Shown here in pieces: positions 4,846-6,349 of a stretch of 6,349 bases of DNA. Source of the DNA: Variovorax sp. (GTDB lineage Bacteria > Pseudomonadota > Gammaproteobacteria > Burkholderiales > Burkholderiaceae_C); contig JAQGLP010000015.1 of assembly GCA_028292835.1 (NCBI GenBank), positions 1 to 6,349 of the forward strand, read 5' to 3'. The notes below the pieces were generated by a model. That model made no database searches and was not told the DNA's origin. It worked only from the letters and a program-made list of their open reading frames with translations. Positions within the stretch are counted from its first letter, which is position 1; every line of letters starts with the position of its first letter. Made by a program: the position numbers and the translations under genes.

Positions 4846-6349
4846 ATGTCTGATGCGGTGCCCACCCGCCAGCCCGCCAGCTCATACCCGCCCATGAACG
4901 CCCCCGTCGACGTCTCCTTTTTCCACCGTGCCGCCAAGCCGCTGACCAGCTACCGCAAGTACTGGGCGGCGCGCTTCGGCACGGCGAAGTTCCTGCCGAC
5001 CAGCCGTGCCGAGATGGACGCGCTGGGCTGGGACAGCTGCGACATCATCGTGGTCACGGGCGATGCCTACGTGGACCATCCCAGTTTCGGCATGGCGGTC
5101 ATCGGCCGCATGCTCGAGGCGCAGGGCTTTCGCGTGGGCATCATCGCGCAGCCAGACTGGCAGGGCGCCGAGCCCTTCAAGGCGCTGGGCCGGCCGAACC
5201 TGTTTTTCGGCGTCACGGCTGGCAACATGGATTCGATGATCAACCGCTACACGGCGGACCGCAAGATCAGGAGCGACGACGCCTACACGCCCGGCGATGT
5301 CGGCGGCAGGCGGCCTGACCGCGCGGCCATCGTCTACTCGCAGCGCTGCCGGGAAGCCTGGAACGACGTGCCGATCGTGCTCGGCGGCATCGAGGGGTCG
5401 CTGCGCCGCATTGCGCACTACGACTACTGGTCCGACAAGGTGCGCCGCTCGATCGTGGTCGATGCCAAGTGCGACCTGTTGCTCTACGGCAACGCCGAGC
5501 GCGCCATCGTCGAGATCGCGCACCGGCTCGCCGCGCGCGAGCCGGTCGGGCAGATCACCGACGTGCGCGGCACTGCCTTCGTGCGGCGCGAGTCGCCGGA
5601 AGGCTGGTTCGAGATCGATTCCAGCAGCGTGGACGCGCCGGGGCGGGTCGAGGCCCACGTCAATCCGTACATGGTGAGTTCGGAGCTGGCCAAGGCGAAC
5701 GGCACGACCTGTGCGAAGGACGACGCGGCGCAGGAGGTGGCGGCGCAAGCCGAGCGCGACGGCGCGAACCCGGCCATCCGGCCGCTCACCTTCATGCCGA
5801 ATCCGGCGCTGGCCGCGCGGGCCAAGCTCAAGGTGCCGCCGCGCGAGCGCTCGGTGATTCGCCTTCCGGCCTACGAGCAGGTACGCGCCGATCCGGTGCT
5901 CTACGCCCACGCCAACCGCGTGCTGCACCTCGAAACCAACCCCGGCAACGCCCGCGCGCTGGTGCAGGCGCATGGCGAGGGTGCGACGGCGCGCGACGTG
6001 TGGATCAACCCGCCGCCGATCCCGCTCACCACGGCCGAGATGGACCACGTGTTCGACCTGCCGTACGCGCGCAGCCCGCATCCGCGCTACGCCGACGAGC
6101 ACGGCGGCCACGATGGGGCCACCAAGATCCCGGCGTGGGAAATGATCCGCTTCTCGGTGAACATCATGCGCGGCTGCTTCGGTGGCTGCACCTTCTGCTC
6201 GATCACCGAGCTCGCGGGTCGCATCATCCAGAGCCGCTCCGAGGATTCGATCATCCGGGAGGTCGAGGCCATCCGCGATTCGGTCAAGGGCTTCACCGGC
6301 ACCATCTCCGACCTGGGCGGGCCGACCGCCAACATGTACCGCCTGGGCT
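4846..6349 (+). CDS. ygiQ: YgiQ family radical SAM protein, C-terminus cut by window edge
   Basis: The frame runs 501 codons from ATG 4846 to the edge without a stop; E. coli YgiQ is about 740 residues, so roughly the first two thirds are here. The N-terminal domain (about 20-230) carries family blocks including VTGDAYVDHPSFGMA (from 70) and GGIEGSLRRIAHYDYWSDKV (from 180). A variable charged linker follows (about 280-330), then LHLETNPGNARALVQ. The radical SAM core opens with RGCFGGCTFC, whose Cys444, Cys448 and Cys451 (CxxxCxxC) would hold the [4Fe-4S] cluster that cleaves S-adenosylmethionine, and continues to SDLGGPTANMYRLG. The family's reaction is not established. AAAGG 7 bp upstream and the promoter support this start; an in-frame ATG at 4894 lacks a ribosome-binding site. 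After ITE the sequence reads LAGRIIQ, where I recall HEGRIIQ in relatives. The rest of the core and a DUF3362 domain should lie beyond the window. Confidence 0.95.
   Translation, partial: MSDAVPTRQPASSYPPMNAPVDVSFFHRAAKPLTSYRKYWAARFGTAKFLPTSRAEMDALGWDSCDIIVVTGDAYVDHPSFGMAVIGRMLEAQGFRVGIIAQPDWQGAEPFKALGRPNLFFGVTAGNMDSMINRYTADRKIRSDDAYTPGDVGGRRPDRAAIVYSQRCREAWNDVPIVLGGIEGSLRRIAHYDYWSDKVRRSIVVDAKCDLLLYGNAERAIVEIAHRLAAREPVGQITDVRGTAFVRRESPEGWFEIDSSSVDAPGRVEAHVNPYMVSSELAKANGTTCAKDDAAQEVAAQAERDGANPAIRPLTFMPNPALAARAKLKVPPRERSVIRLPAYEQVRADPVLYAHANRVLHLETNPGNARALVQAHGEGATARDVWINPPPIPLTTAEMDHVFDLPYARSPHPRYADEHGGHDGATKIPAWEMIRFSVNIMRGCFGGCTFCSITELAGRIIQSRSEDSIIREVEAIRDSVKGFTGTISDLGGPTANMYRLG

Noticed and set aside
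3410..4885. Reverse-strand open frame of 491 codons across the patatin gene
   Set aside because: Antisense to a gene with an intact catalytic dyad; the translation is low-complexity and Arg-rich with no recognisable domain.
4882..6111. Long open frame on the reverse strand across the YgiQ gene (409 codons)
   Set aside because: It lies wholly antisense to a clearly recognised gene, and its Arg/His/Val-rich product shows no family motif. High-GC genes commonly leave such frames open on the opposite strand.

Overview
This is a high-GC stretch of ordinary bacterial chromosome. The GC-rich coding, the mix of families (DUF3237 protein, LuxR-type regulator, split short-chain chromate transporter, CHRD lipoprotein, patatin with a DUF3734-like tail, YgiQ radical SAM protein) and AT-rich -10 boxes close to start codons suggest a betaproteobacterium, probably Burkholderiales. 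That placement is an inference from recollection of these families; no database search was possible.

Layout, left to right: (1) a DUF3237 (UPF0311) gene on the minus strand, cut by the left edge; (2) a 104-bp divergent gap holding a perfect 7+7 inverted repeat; (3) a plus-strand regulator with a C-terminal LuxR-type helix-turn-helix; (4) on the minus strand, converging on the regulator with a 16-bp gap, two tandem short chromate-transporter (CHR) genes, each about 200 codons; (5) a 188-bp divergent gap with a good sigma70-like promoter pointing right, whose -35 box overlaps an inverted repeat; (6) a small CHRD-domain lipoprotein; (7) after 51 bp, a patatin-like phospholipase on the same strand; (8) a 155-bp gap with a small hairpin and another sigma70-like promoter; (9) a YgiQ-family radical SAM gene running off the right edge. 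No intergenic stretch exceeds 300 bp.

The genes look like independent small transcription units. The two CHR half-proteins almost certainly work together as one membrane transporter. The LuxR-type regulator may act on itself and/or the divergent DUF3237 gene through the inverted repeat. CHRD and patatin may share a transcript, but no functional link is evident. No RNA genes, mobile elements, CRISPR arrays or phage genes were seen. I found no convincing new multi-gene system. The points most worth a second look are the two inverted repeats, the T8 run at the start of the upstream CHR gene, and an unusual substitution just after the radical SAM cysteines of YgiQ.
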